From the NCBI GenBank assembly GCA_025996865.1, contig BNTV01000155.1, forward strand, positions 1 through 9,811: a stretch of 9,811 nt of DNA. Reading direction: 5' to 3'. The notes under the pieces are model-generated. The model made no database searches. It worked only from the letters and a program-made list of their open reading frames with translations, and was not told the origin of the DNA. Position 1 is the stretch's first letter; each line of letters opens with the position of its first letter. Below are positions 1-8,800 of this stretch, one piece after another. The position numbers and the translations under genes are program-made. The DNA is from Bacteroidia bacterium (GTDB taxonomy: Bacteria; Bacteroidota; Bacteroidia; Bacteroidales; Azobacteroidaceae).

Positions 1-99
1 ACCGATTTTTTCCCATTGATATTCTTGATTTCAGCAGAAATCAATTTTCCATCTTTCCAGTCGATGTTGACTTCATATCCTCCTCTGGCGCGCAATCCT
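1..99 (+). repeat. Left arm of a 99-bp perfect inverted repeat
   Basis: Position p in 1-99 is the complement of position 1368-p, without mismatch. Identity breaks at 100 (t, versus c at 1268). The arm lies inside GH95 coding sequence (…[13 protein letters not shown]…). It touches the window edge, so the true repeat could extend further left. Confidence 0.97.
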
Positions 100-1274
100 T
101 TGACTGAACCCGATGCAAAAGCCGCAGGCAATGACGGGAGCAATTGGATTTCAAAACTGCCGTCTTTTGTTTGTAATTGACTTTGTACAAGCATTTCGGC
201 TATTGCCGCCGTTGCCCCGAAATTTCCGTCAATCTGGAAAGGCGGATGGTCGTCGAACAGATTCGGCAAAGTTTTGCGGCTGAGCAGGACGGAAAGCAGT
301 GTGTATGCATGATCGCCGTCGTGAAGCCGGTTCCACATATTGATTTTCCAGGCCAGACCCCAACCGGTGCCGTCGTCTCCGCGTGCAACAAGTGTTTTGC
401 GGGCGGCTTCCGCAAGTGCGGGCGTACCTACTACGGTTATCTGGTTTCCCGGGTGAAGCCCGAAAAGATGAGAGGTGTGCCGGTGGTGAGGTTCCACTTC
501 CTTGTAATCTTCCGCCCATTCGAGGATTCGTCCGGTTGTTTTGCTGATTTGGATAGCGGGTAAGCGTTTCAGCGTTTTTTCACATTCCGCCCGAAAATCC
601 TTATCCGTATTCAAGACTTTGCTTGCGGCAATACAGTTTGTGAGCAGATTATGAATAATTTCCAAATCCATTGTTGCGCCGTAAGTGAAAACCGAGTGTC
701 CGCCGTTGGGAAGGACAAACGAATTTTCCGGAGAATACGAAGGATTAGTAACCAATTTTCCTGCGTAAGCAGTTCCGGCAGGCGCTTCGACCAAGAAATC
801 CATGATAAACCGGGCGGCGCCTTTCATAATCGGATAGCCGCGTTTAGCAAGGAACTCTTTATCGCCGGTATAGGTGTAATGTTCCCAAGGATGCTGGGCC
901 AGCCATGCCGACCCCATCGGCCAGATGCCCTGAGGGCCGTCGGCAGGAGCCGTGAAACCCCAAGCGTCGGTCAGGTGATGAACGACCCAGCCGCGAGCGC
1001 CGTAAATTGTTTTTGCCGATTTTTCTCCGGGCTTAATCAATACGTCGGTCAAGTCGAAAAGCGGGGTATGAAGTTCCGAAAGATTGGTAATTTCAACCGG
1101 CCAATAATTCATCTGGAAATTGATGTTGGTGTGATAATCGGCATTCCATGGAGCGTTCAACTGCCAAGCCCAAAGTCCCTGCAAATTGGCAGGCATTTGG
1201 CCGGGACGTGAGGAACCGATCAACAGGTAACGTCCGAACTGGAAATAAGTTTCTACCAAACCCAAGTCAGGATT
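1..1274 (-). CDS. GH95 family glycoside hydrolase (alpha-L-fucosidase-like), partial, broken at both ends
   Basis: This is an uninterrupted reading frame of 424 codons, from N-P-D-L-G-L at 1274 to N-G-K-K-S at position 3. It matches the catalytic (alpha/alpha)6 and C-terminal part of GH95 enzymes, which remove terminal alpha-L-fucose (or alpha-L-galactose) with inversion of configuration. Recognisable blocks are [30 protein letters not shown] (Asn codons at 1125-1127 and 1119-1121), NPSYSPEN (Glu at 726-728), [13 protein letters not shown] and FQIDGNFGA (Asp at 228-230). By position these correspond to the Asn/Asn, general-acid Glu and Asp residues known in Bifidobacterium AfcA, so the active site looks intact. 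GH95 proteins are usually about 800 residues, so the N-terminal half is missing. Upstream of 1274 the frame stays open only because it reads the antisense of its own C-terminus. The last ~28 residues and the stop are not on this strand. The family call is firm; whether this exact structure exists in the cell is uncertain. Confidence 0.88.
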
Positions 1275-1367
1275 GCGCGCCAGAGGAGGATATGAAGTCA
1301 ACATCGACTGGAAAGATGGAAAATTGATTTCTGCTGAAATCAAGAATATCAATGGGAAAAAATCGGT
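1269..1367 (-). repeat. Right arm of a 99-bp perfect inverted repeat
   Basis: This is the exact reverse complement of 1-99. The two arms bound a 1169-bp segment (100-1268) holding the GH95 catalytic region. The junction at 1269 begins aggattgcgcgc, with a self-complementary gcgcgc at 1275-1280. Reversing 100-1268 would join ...G-S-V-K to G-L-R-A-R in frame. Confidence 0.97.
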
Positions 1368-1449
1368 TCCTGTCCGGTATAAAGGCGTTGCAAAAATATT
1401 TTCCGTTAATATTGGAGAATCTGTTACGATTCCTGTCGGTAAGTTTTAA
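1270..1449 (+). pseudogene. C-terminal end of the GH95 gene, on the opposite strand to its catalytic part
   Basis: In plus frame 1 this piece reads [18 protein letters not shown] and continues through [18 protein letters not shown] to TIPVGKF and a TAA stop at 1447-1449. The first ~33 codons are identical to the end of the minus-strand GH95 frame. The rest is the beta-rich tail normally found at the GH95 C-terminus (V-R-Y-x-G followed by a G-E-S motif). No start codon or upstream coding sequence belongs to it: before 1269 the plus strand is antisense of the same gene. It is the true 3' end of the gene left in its original orientation while the preceding part is reversed. It converges with the operon that ends at 1521. 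Confidence 0.85.
1363..1448 (+). repeat. Direct repeat copy A (GH95 3' end)
   Basis: These 86 bp run from tcggttcctgtccgg to gtaagtttta. They recur in the same orientation at 9304-9390 with two substitutions and one extra base. Copy A is in frame and encodes the last 28 residues of the GH95 protein. A shared aatttctaat follows both copies, directly in A and about 15 bp further on in B. Confidence 0.93.
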
Positions 1450-1481
1450 TTTCTAATTCACTTTTTTTCAGGTAGTGTTAA

Positions 1482-1516
1482 GATATAGAGGGTAGCCCTT
1501 GCTACCCTCTAATATC
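1482..1516. terminator. Hairpin between convergent genes, likely bidirectional terminator
   Basis: An 11-bp perfect stem (tagagggtagc at 1486-1496, gctaccctcta at 1501-1511) closes on the 4-nt loop cctt. It extends to about 15 bp through gatat/atatc with one bulged base. It begins five bases after the stop codon of the last operon gene (minus strand) and lies 32 bp after the GH95 stop (plus strand). Neither side has a long T-run: the plus side has only a mixed tattatttt stretch. The hairpin is clear from the sequence; its termination activity is inferred from position. Confidence 0.68.
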
Positions 1517-1520
1517 AATA

Positions 1521-2654
1521 TTATTTTCCCCAGAAATATATTTCCGCTATACTTATAAACGGATCGCGGTTACTGTCGGGCAGGAAGACTTTCAGATAAC
1601 GTCCTGTCGCAGTATTTATCCCGCTCGGAATGTCAATCGTCAGTTTGTCGCCCGAATTGAATTGTCCTTCTGCAATCTTTGTCCACGAAGCATCGTCAGG
1701 ATCGGCGCTGTTGCCTATATATATCTCGACCGACTTTGAATCGGTATTACCGGCACGACGGTAAATATCAATCCTGAAGAAATTTTTCGGTGAAATCATG
1801 TCAATGATAGCCCAGTGCGGCAGGGGTGCGTTTCCACCGTCCCACTGCGAGTGCCAGAACGTACCCAAATCACCGTCTATCAAAGTATTTTTTCCTCCTC
1901 CGTCGCTTGCCGTTTCGTCCGATACGGAAACAACCGACCAGTCACTACGGTCAAACATATATTCACCGGGGAATGCTGTTTCATATTCTTCCCATGACAA
2001 CGCTAAAGTATCTATTGACAGACTTTCGGGAATAAAAAGTGAACGGTATCGAAATTTTGAATTTGAGGCAACATCAAGGCATAACGTCTTACTGTCGTTT
2101 GCAGAAGTATGAACAGTCCTGATTTCACCATTCTTTGCCCTGTATTCCACTTCAACACGAACCATACCTTCGCCTCCCGACATCCAGTTTATTTCTCCTG
2201 CCCTGTCGGTCAGATTGATGCTGCGAATCCTGCGGTTTGAAACAGTCGAAATATATCTTTCGCCGTAAGAGTTTCCGAAATCGGTAGTCCATAACGACTT
2301 GTGTCCAAAATTATCCGTCGTCCTGACATCAAACGTATAAGACTGTTCTGCCATGTTCGGTAAAATGACATAAAAAGAATCAAGTCCGGAGGTAGGCGAT
2401 ACCGGTATAATCATAGAATCCTGCTTGCTGTTCCAATACACGTCAACCGTTTTCACGTTCGGAGAATTATAGAGCCGGAACTCAAAAAGAATCCGCTCTT
2501 TTCCTGCAATAAAGTTCAACGAATCAATTTTGGGCGCATAAATAAGTTCTCCGCCCTCGATATATTCCTTGTGCACGTCCATCATACCGTCGCAAGATGC
2601 AAGCAGCAGGAACGCAACTGCAAGAATCACTGTTTTATTGAATATTTTTTTCAT
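1521..2654 (-). CDS. DUF4998 / F5/8-type C domain surface lipoprotein
   Basis: This is a 377-residue lipoprotein, probably a surface glycan-binding accessory protein. It starts MKKIFNKTVILAVAFLLLAS followed by Cys21, a good lipoprotein signal peptide with an L-L-A-S-C lipobox. The mature N-terminus MDVHKEYIEGGELIYAPK is the typical opening of DUF4998 (about residues 24-215), which is normally found in Bacteroidota polysaccharide-utilization loci. Residues ~236-375 look like an F5/8-type C (discoidin/CBM32-like) beta-sandwich: L-I-D-G-D-L-G-T-F-W-H-S-Q-W, then P-H-W-A-I-I-D, F-F-R-I-D-I-Y-R-R and a closing R-Y-L-K-V-F…I-A-E-I-Y-F-W-G. It is the last gene of the operon, 17 bp after the preceding gene and followed by a hairpin. 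The domain calls rest on sequence memory, not a search. The ligand is unknown. Confidence 0.87.
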   Translation of the reverse strand: MKKIFNKTVILAVAFLLLASCDGMMDVHKEYIEGGELIYAPKIDSLNFIAGKERILFEFRLYNSPNVKTVDVYWNSKQDSMIIPVSPTSGLDSFYVILPNMAEQSYTFDVRTTDNFGHKSLWTTDFGNSYGERYISTVSNRRIRSINLTDRAGEINWMSGGEGMVRVEVEYRAKNGEIRTVHTSANDSKTLCLDVASNSKFRYRSLFIPESLSIDTLALSWEEYETAFPGEYMFDRSDWSVVSVSDETASDGGGKNTLIDGDLGTFWHSQWDGGNAPLPHWAIIDMISPKNFFRIDIYRRAGNTDSKSVEIYIGNSADPDDASWTKIAEGQFNSGDKLTIDIPSGINTATGRYLKVFLPDSNRDPFISIAEIYFWGK

Positions 2655-2671
2655 AACTTCAATTTTTTACA

Positions 2672-3844
2672 TTATTCTTTTATTTGACCGAAAACATCCA
2701 CTTCGGCAGGGTGCGCATAAGTAGGACCTGTTTGTGTTGACAGTATCTTTATACGGATATAGCGAAGAGGCTCAATCTCAACAGGAAATTCAAATTCAAA
2801 TCCCGATTCGGCATACGCTCTGTCTTCGTCGGTATCCGTTCCGCTCGGCTGTCCGGACGGTTTACTCAGTTCTCCGACGACAATGGGCGCTCCCCATTCG
2901 CTCCAGTCTCCGCTTTGAGCCGGTCTGTCCTTGCGTCCGTAGATTTCGATGTCCTTTGGATTTCCCCAACTGTAATAGGAATCATTGAAGAGACGGTTGA
3001 AAAATACAACGCGGCTTACCTGTGCTACTACGCCCAGGTCGATTGTAAACGTCGCAGGAAGCGAATTTGCCGGAGAGTGTCCGAAAGTTGTTTTGTCGTC
3101 GTCGATGATATAAGCGTCCGTACCTTCCCAATTGGTAAAGTTCACGTCGCTGCCAAGTTTCATAATCGACATTTTTTTCTTGTCGAAACGCTGTTCAAAA
3201 AACGGCACCAAATTTTTCTTTATCGTGTCGGTTACATTTCCGTAATTATCGCGAACAAGAATGGCAAAAGTACGCATTTCAGGATCGTATCCGCGCAATT
3301 TGGAATTTGATGCAGGTAATTCGGACGTTAAAACTCTAACTAACTGAAGATAGCCAATGGAATCGTTCGTAAAAAACTCAATATTGACGGGATACTTGTC
3401 TTCGTTTACCCAATTGTATTGAGCGCCTCCGAATGCGCTTATTATTTCAATTGAGCGTGCGATTTTCGCCAAAGGCGGTTCGAGCGGCGTAAATTTAACC
3501 GTTACCGGGTCAGATTTAACCTGAGCACGATTGACTGCGTAAAGTTTTATTTCATGCTCTTTAGTGTCGTTATATCCGAGAATTACCATATTGTTCTCGA
3601 AATAAGAAACATCCTGTTCCATCGTTCTGCCGTTTGAAAGCGTATATATGGCTTTAACGGACAATATATCTTCGGTATTCGGAATGCGGTATGTAACTTT
3701 CACTCCGCCGGACAAGGCTTCCGCCACAATACCGGTAACTACGCCCGGTTTTCCCAGACTGCTGCTAATCGGTGCAAGCGCCTTTTCCTCGCATGAAAAG
3801 AGTGCAAGCGCCATAATATATAATAATAAATATCTAAGTTTCAT
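2672..3844 (-). CDS. DUF4959/DUF5126/DUF5000-type surface lipoprotein
   Basis: This is a 390-residue lipoprotein, a presumed surface glycan-binding protein in the SusE position. The signal peptide MKLRYLLLYIMALALFS ends at Cys18 (lipobox A-L-F-S-C), so this start is well supported. The mature start E-E-K-A-L-A-P-I…G-K-P-G-V-V matches DUF4959, a fibronectin-III-like module at about residues 22-118. A middle module at ~120-215 (L-E-P-P-L…A-F-G-G-A-Q-Y-N-W-V-N…F-A-I-L-V-R-D-N-Y-G-N) matches DUF5126. The C-terminal ~235-388 matches DUF5000, a discoidin-like fold (I-I-D-D-D-K-T-T-F-G-H-S, T-F-T-I-D-L-G, P-K-D-I-E-I-Y-G, R-Y-I-R-I-K-I…E-V-D-V-F-G). It lies 39 bp downstream of the SusD-like gene and 17 bp before the next gene, in the usual SusC-SusD-lipoprotein order. 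The ligand cannot be read from the sequence. Confidence 0.88.
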   Translation of the reverse strand: MKLRYLLLYIMALALFSCEEKALAPISSSLGKPGVVTGIVAEALSGGVKVTYRIPNTEDILSVKAIYTLSNGRTMEQDVSYFENNMVILGYNDTKEHEIKLYAVNRAQVKSDPVTVKFTPLEPPLAKIARSIEIISAFGGAQYNWVNEDKYPVNIEFFTNDSIGYLQLVRVLTSELPASNSKLRGYDPEMRTFAILVRDNYGNVTDTIKKNLVPFFEQRFDKKKMSIMKLGSDVNFTNWEGTDAYIIDDDKTTFGHSPANSLPATFTIDLGVVAQVSRVVFFNRLFNDSYYSWGNPKDIEIYGRKDRPAQSGDWSEWGAPIVVGELSKPSGQPSGTDTDEDRAYAESGFEFEFPVEIEPLRYIRIKILSTQTGPTYAHPAEVDVFGQIKE

Positions 3845-3883
3845 ATAATTATTAATTTTTAATTTTTAATTCGTAATTGAATC

Positions 3884-5797
3884 TTACCATCCCGGATTTT
3901 GCACCAGATTGGGATTTTTGACTATATCATATTCCGGTATTGGCGCTAAATAGTCACGATAGGTAAAATTTTGAATATAATGGGTAGTCGGAATATAGTA
4001 TTCGTTGACGTCCGAAGCTGTAATGTTCCATCCCTGTACAGAGCGGTTCTGCTCTTTAACAGCCGTTTTCCAGCGGCGACTGTCCCAGTAATAAACTCCT
4101 TCGCAGGCAAATTCTATTTTTCGCTCGCGCTGGATGATATCGCGCATTCCTGTCTTGGTGGTCGGCTTGTTCGGATTGATGGATTTCTTCCAGCTGTCTA
4201 TTACGCCTTCAAGTCCGGCCCTCTCCCTTATCATGTCTATGTATTGATAGACTTCGGCGTCGGGAGCATCCTTCGATTCGTTCAATGTTTCCGCAGTAAA
4301 AAGAATCAAGTCGGCAAAACGCATGTCAGGCCACGGATAAACCTGGGTAAACACATTATTGGGATCGCGATATACGGTATTCAGGTTTACCAGCTTTTTA
4401 GGCCAGTATCCTGTGGTATTGTAGCTGTCGAAATTAAACACCGACGAATATTCGTTAAGGCGATCTTTCGGATAAAGGGCTTCGCTCGGGTCGTCCGGCA
4501 AATTGTTATAATGATTACCGTACCATATTCCACGATCAAAGCCAAGAGTGGAATAGAAGCGCGGTTCGCGGTCGAAATTCATTGCGGCAGTCTGTTCGCC
4601 TTTTTTGATGTAATACTTGTGTTCCTCGTCTCCTGTTCTGATATTAAAGCGATTGGCATAGTCGTATTCGGGATCTTCTTCCATGGGAATACCGTTTTGG
4701 GTATAAAATACATCTACCGTGCCGAAAGGAACGCTCATATTACCGCTTGTTGACTGGCTTGTAGCCTGTTCAAGTCGTGGCAGACACGGACCTTGCATTC
4801 TGCCTTCGGTAGGCATATAGGAAGAATTTCCCCAGATGAGTTCTATACTCCAGATTTCCGAAACACTGCTGCGAAGCGCCTGCACAAGGAGTATTTCTTC
4901 GGGCAAAGTTTTGGAAGACCTGTAATCTTCCTTCTGATAAAGGCGGATACCGGCAGAATCGCAGACATGTACGGCTCTCTTGCATGCCTCAGCAGCTTTT
5001 GTCCAGAGAGATGCGTCGTAAGTCTGGTTAAAGAACGGCTCGCCATTTTGGTTGAAGAATGAGTTGTAGTCCGTATTGCCGTTGAAAAGCGGACTTGCCC
5101 AATAAGTCAAAGCCTTAGCTTTCAGATAATATGCTACCGGAAGCGTAAAGCGTCCAAGTTCCGTCGAAGCGTTGATAATAGTAAGCGGTAAAGAGTTGCT
5201 TTCTATTACTTCGTCTATAAGTTGAATAACATAAGCGAAACAGTCGTCAACCTTTTCGCGATATACCCGCACTCCTTTTGTTGATTCATTTACCGGAGCG
5301 CTTTCTCGCAAGGGGCAAACAGGCCCGTAATACGACAGGAGGTAAAGATGCATGTATGCCTTGATAAGTTTAGCTTCGTTGTACATGCGTACTTTCATAT
5401 ACCTGTCAAGGTCGGCAACTCCCATCACGCCTTCCATAAAAGTATTACATTCGCGGATACCGGCATGGAGCGAGCGAATCATATCTCCTCCGCCTCCCCA
5501 ATAGTCAATAAGCGGATTATTAGCGCTTGCCTTGCCAAGCCCGAACTGCATTCCACCCTGGTTTTGCTGGTACTTGTTCATACACATTTCCATAGCTCCG
5601 AAGATGGCGGGATTTTCGTTCCATCCTGCCGATTTCGGCATTCCCCAATAACACGTTACAAGGTATCGTTCCGTAGTATAACGATCGGTAAAAGCCATCT
5701 CTATGGTAGCCACCTGATCCGGGACGACTTGAAGATAGTCGCATGAGTTTACGATTATCAACAGGGTGCAAGCTATAAGTTTTATTATTGTTTTCAT
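3884..5797 (-). CDS. SusD/RagB-like outer-membrane nutrient-binding lipoprotein
   Basis: This is the SusD partner of the adjacent transporter: a surface lipoprotein that caps the SusC barrel and binds the glycan. I chose the ATG at 5795-5797, giving 637 residues. From there the protein begins MKTIIKLIACTLLIIVNS followed by a Cys at residue 19, a standard lipoprotein signal. The longer start at 5825-5827 would add ten polar residues (MLNNKNCINN), although it makes a tidy TAATG overlap with the susC stop. Family hallmarks are D-Y-L-Q-V-V-P-D after the lipidated Cys, tetratricopeptide-like helices in the first half (Y-N-E-A-K-L-I-K-A-Y-M-H-L-Y-L-L-S-Y-Y-G; Y-Y-L-K-A-K-A-L), M-R-F-A-D-L-I-L-F-T-A-E, R-E-R-K-I-E-F-A-C-E-G-V-Y-Y-W-D-S-R-R-W, and the ending L-A-P-I-P-E-Y-D-I…N-P-N-L-V-Q-N-P-G-W. 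The length is slightly above the usual 500-620. No frameshift is visible. Confidence 0.95.
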   Translation of the reverse strand: MKTIIKLIACTLLIIVNSCDYLQVVPDQVATIEMAFTDRYTTERYLVTCYWGMPKSAGWNENPAIFGAMEMCMNKYQQNQGGMQFGLGKASANNPLIDYWGGGGDMIRSLHAGIRECNTFMEGVMGVADLDRYMKVRMYNEAKLIKAYMHLYLLSYYGPVCPLRESAPVNESTKGVRVYREKVDDCFAYVIQLIDEVIESNSLPLTIINASTELGRFTLPVAYYLKAKALTYWASPLFNGNTDYNSFFNQNGEPFFNQTYDASLWTKAAEACKRAVHVCDSAGIRLYQKEDYRSSKTLPEEILLVQALRSSVSEIWSIELIWGNSSYMPTEGRMQGPCLPRLEQATSQSTSGNMSVPFGTVDVFYTQNGIPMEEDPEYDYANRFNIRTGDEEHKYYIKKGEQTAAMNFDREPRFYSTLGFDRGIWYGNHYNNLPDDPSEALYPKDRLNEYSSVFNFDSYNTTGYWPKKLVNLNTVYRDPNNVFTQVYPWPDMRFADLILFTAETLNESKDAPDAEVYQYIDMIRERAGLEGVIDSWKKSINPNKPTTKTGMRDIIQRERKIEFACEGVYYWDSRRWKTAVKEQNRSVQGWNITASDVNEYYIPTTHYIQNFTYRDYLAPIPEYDIVKNPNLVQNPGW

Positions 5798-5826
5798 ATT
5801 ATTTATACAATTTTTATTGTTTAACA

Positions 5827-8800
5827 TTATAGTCCTATACTGATACCAAAATTAATAACTCGTTGAAGAGGATAGCCCAAACCGTTTCCTCCCATTTCCG
5901 GATCCCAAAGTTTGAATGTTCTCCAAGAGTACAAATTAAGTCCGTTAGCATATATACGCAGTTCCGATAAATTAAATTTCTTTAATATCTTTGCAGGGAT
6001 TGCATAACCCAATTCCGCTGTTTTGAGGCGGAGGAAAGAACCGTCCTGCATAAACCAGGTACTTGTCTGGCCGTTGTTGGTAACATACTGCGTTGACAAG
6101 CGAGGCCAAAAGGCATAAGAGTTGCGGTTGCTTTCCGACCAGTAATTGTCCGCAATATACTGCAATACGGCATTATTACCATCCCGGTTCCACCATAAAG
6201 AATTAACGAATGGCGCAGTAGAAAATGTATTTATCCAGAAAGACTTGCGTCCCAGACCGGAGAAAAAGACTGATAAATCGAAACCTTTGTATCCTGCCGT
6301 AAGACCAAATCCATAGTTCAGTTCAGGCTCGGTTGGGTATCCGATGGGCACCTGGTCAAGGGCGGATATTTTTCCATCTCTGTTCACGTCCCGATACTTG
6401 ATATCGCCCGCAAGGTATGTACCAAACTGTGCAGGCGAATTGGCAACTTCAGCATCGTCAATAAAGAGACGTTCTGCTATATATCCCCACCCCTGGTTGG
6501 GAGACTTTCCTACACGCGAAAGCCAGGGCGTTCCAGAGTAATCCGGTTCTTCCCATTCCAATACTTTCGCACGGGTAAAAGTAAAACTTCCCCGTCCTAT
6601 CAACCACAAGTTTTTATTGACAGTCTTCTCATAGTTCAATTCCAGATCCACACCCTTGCTTTCTCCAACGCCAAGATTAGCCTTAACCTCCGGAAGGATA
6701 CCCATAGTTGACGGTATAACACGGTCGATAAGTATATTTTTGCGCCTTTGGTGATAAACTTCGAAGTTACCGTTCAGTCCTCCCTTCGTTTGAAATTCCA
6801 AACCGATATTTCCTATATATGCCGTTTCCCATCCGATTTCATCATTGGCATATCTTGAAACAATAATACCTCCCGGATTATAGTTCATCTGGGTTCCCCA
6901 GTTTATTTCCCTGCTTCCCTGGAGGTTAACCTGAGACAGATAGTAGAAACGGTCATAGTCGTTGCCGATTGCATCCTGACCCGAAATTCCGTAGGACCCC
7001 TTCAATTTCAAGGTTGGAAGAAAATCTTTTAACTTTTCAAAGAATTGTTCACTGGAAATCATCCATCCGCCTGCAAGAGCGGGGAAGAATCCGTAACGTT
7101 TTTTAGTGGCGAAGCGTTCCGAACCGTTGTACCCGAAATCCAGCTCAAGAAAATAGCGGGAATCGTAGTTGTAGGCAAAGCGTCCTGCAAATCCGACGTT
7201 ACGGTTAGGCAGGGAAAGCTGCAAGTTCGGAGCAGCGCCTACTTTATACTGGCGCATGGTATAAACCAAAAGCCCGCTGACACCGTGCTTCTCGTTGAAT
7301 GTACGATTGTAGTCGGTAGCAGCCTCAAGATAAAATGTCGTGTTTACTCCTAATCCGGAACCCAAATAATCAATATTTTCCGTACCGTTTGTATTCAGCC
7401 TCGTCAGTTTATAATCCCCTGTCGATTTATCGTAAGATGAAATGTTGTAATAAAAGGGCTGATACTGTCTGTAAATATTATATTCCGAATAACGGTCCAT
7501 ATTAACCAAAGCACGGACTTTCAATCCGTCGGTTATCATGCTAAGATTTTGTTTCAACTCAAACTGTGTCAACAGAGTATTCTTGCTGTAATCCCTGTAA
7601 CCCTTCAAACTTTCCGCATAAGGATTGAGATAAGTCCCGCTTCCCGAATTTCCGAAAAGGATATGTTTGGCATAAGAGTAATGTTCGTCGGGTTCGTAGT
7701 AAGGCTTGAACAGCACCGGATTGGTTGCCATAATCATTTCATACATTTCCGAACCGCTGGAGTAGGGACCTGTGTAATCATCGAACTGAACATTAAGGCG
7801 GTTGATAAGTTCCGTAGTCTTCGTCAAATTAACATTGACATTGGAACGTATATTATACTTTACAAGGCTGATGTTGGAATTGAAGTTATTGCGTTTGTCC
7901 ACCTTGATGTTACCGTTATCCCTGGCGATACTTGCAGCTACATAATATCTTGCTATCGAACCTCCTCCGCTGAAACTGAGGTTGGCGCGATAGTTGTTTA
8001 CAACGTCTTCGAACATATAATTATACCAGTCAACTGCCGGATACTGGTCGGGATACAGTCCGCGTTCGGTCATAAGAATCTTTTCTTCGCTGTAAATTGC
8101 CATTCCGAGCGGGTCGCGGGTTTTGACGGCTTCATTGTGCATACGCATAAAAGTTACAGGATCTGCCGTTTTAATCATTTCGGTTGCGCTTGAAAAAGAC
8201 GATTCGAGACGGGCTTTCACAGCAACCTTGCCTTCGTGTCCTTCTTTTGTTGTTACCATGATAATACCGTTCGCTCCGCGTGCGCCGTAGAGAGCCGTTG
8301 CAGAGGCGTCCTTCAAGACAGAGAAACTCGCAATATCGTCCGTGTTCAAACGAGACAACTCTTCGGAGGACAATTCCATACCGTCAATAAGAATTAACGG
8401 GTTTTTCTTTGCCGATGCACCGAAAGTGGTGATTCCCCGAATGAAGAAACTCGCATTGTCCTGTCCGGGTTCTCCGCTGGACTGATAAGAGATAAGACCT
8501 GCCACACGGCCGGCAAATGCCGTCGTAAGGTTGGAACTCGGAACTTTAAGTTCGGATGGCTTCACCGTAGTGATTGAAGCAACGACGCTTCCCTTCTTCT
8601 GTCTGGAGAAAGCAACGACTTCCAGTTCTTCCAATTCGTTAGCCTTCGATTCGAGTACAATGTTAATCTCCTTTTCACCTTTGTAGATGATTTCCTTGTC
8701 CGCCATACCGAGGTATTTAATGAGAAGTTTACTGTCGAGGGGTACATTGTCGAGTTCGTACCGTCCTTCAATGTCGGTCACAGCTCCCTTTCCGGATCCC

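Noticed and set aside
177..1211. Plus-strand open frames at 177-563 and 651-1211
   Set aside because: They lie antisense to the uninterrupted GH95 frame, and their translations show no family motif.
1272..1304. Minus-strand ATG at 1302-1304 in frame with the GH95 catalytic part, as a possible real start
   Set aside because: The residues it would add ([10 protein letters not shown]) are the antisense of the GH95 C-terminus, created by the inverted junction; no native start or signal is present.
1391..1398. Minus-strand TATTTTTG as a second promoter box (also in the repeat copy at 9332-9339)
   Set aside because: There is no -33 element at the right distance, and it lies inside GH95 coding sequence with no sensible target.
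3971..4753. 260-codon plus-strand open frame
   Set aside because: It is antisense within the SusD-like gene, whose own frame is fully supported by family motifs.
7549..8193. 214-codon plus-strand open frame
   Set aside because: It is antisense to the SusC-like barrel and has no recognisable domain.
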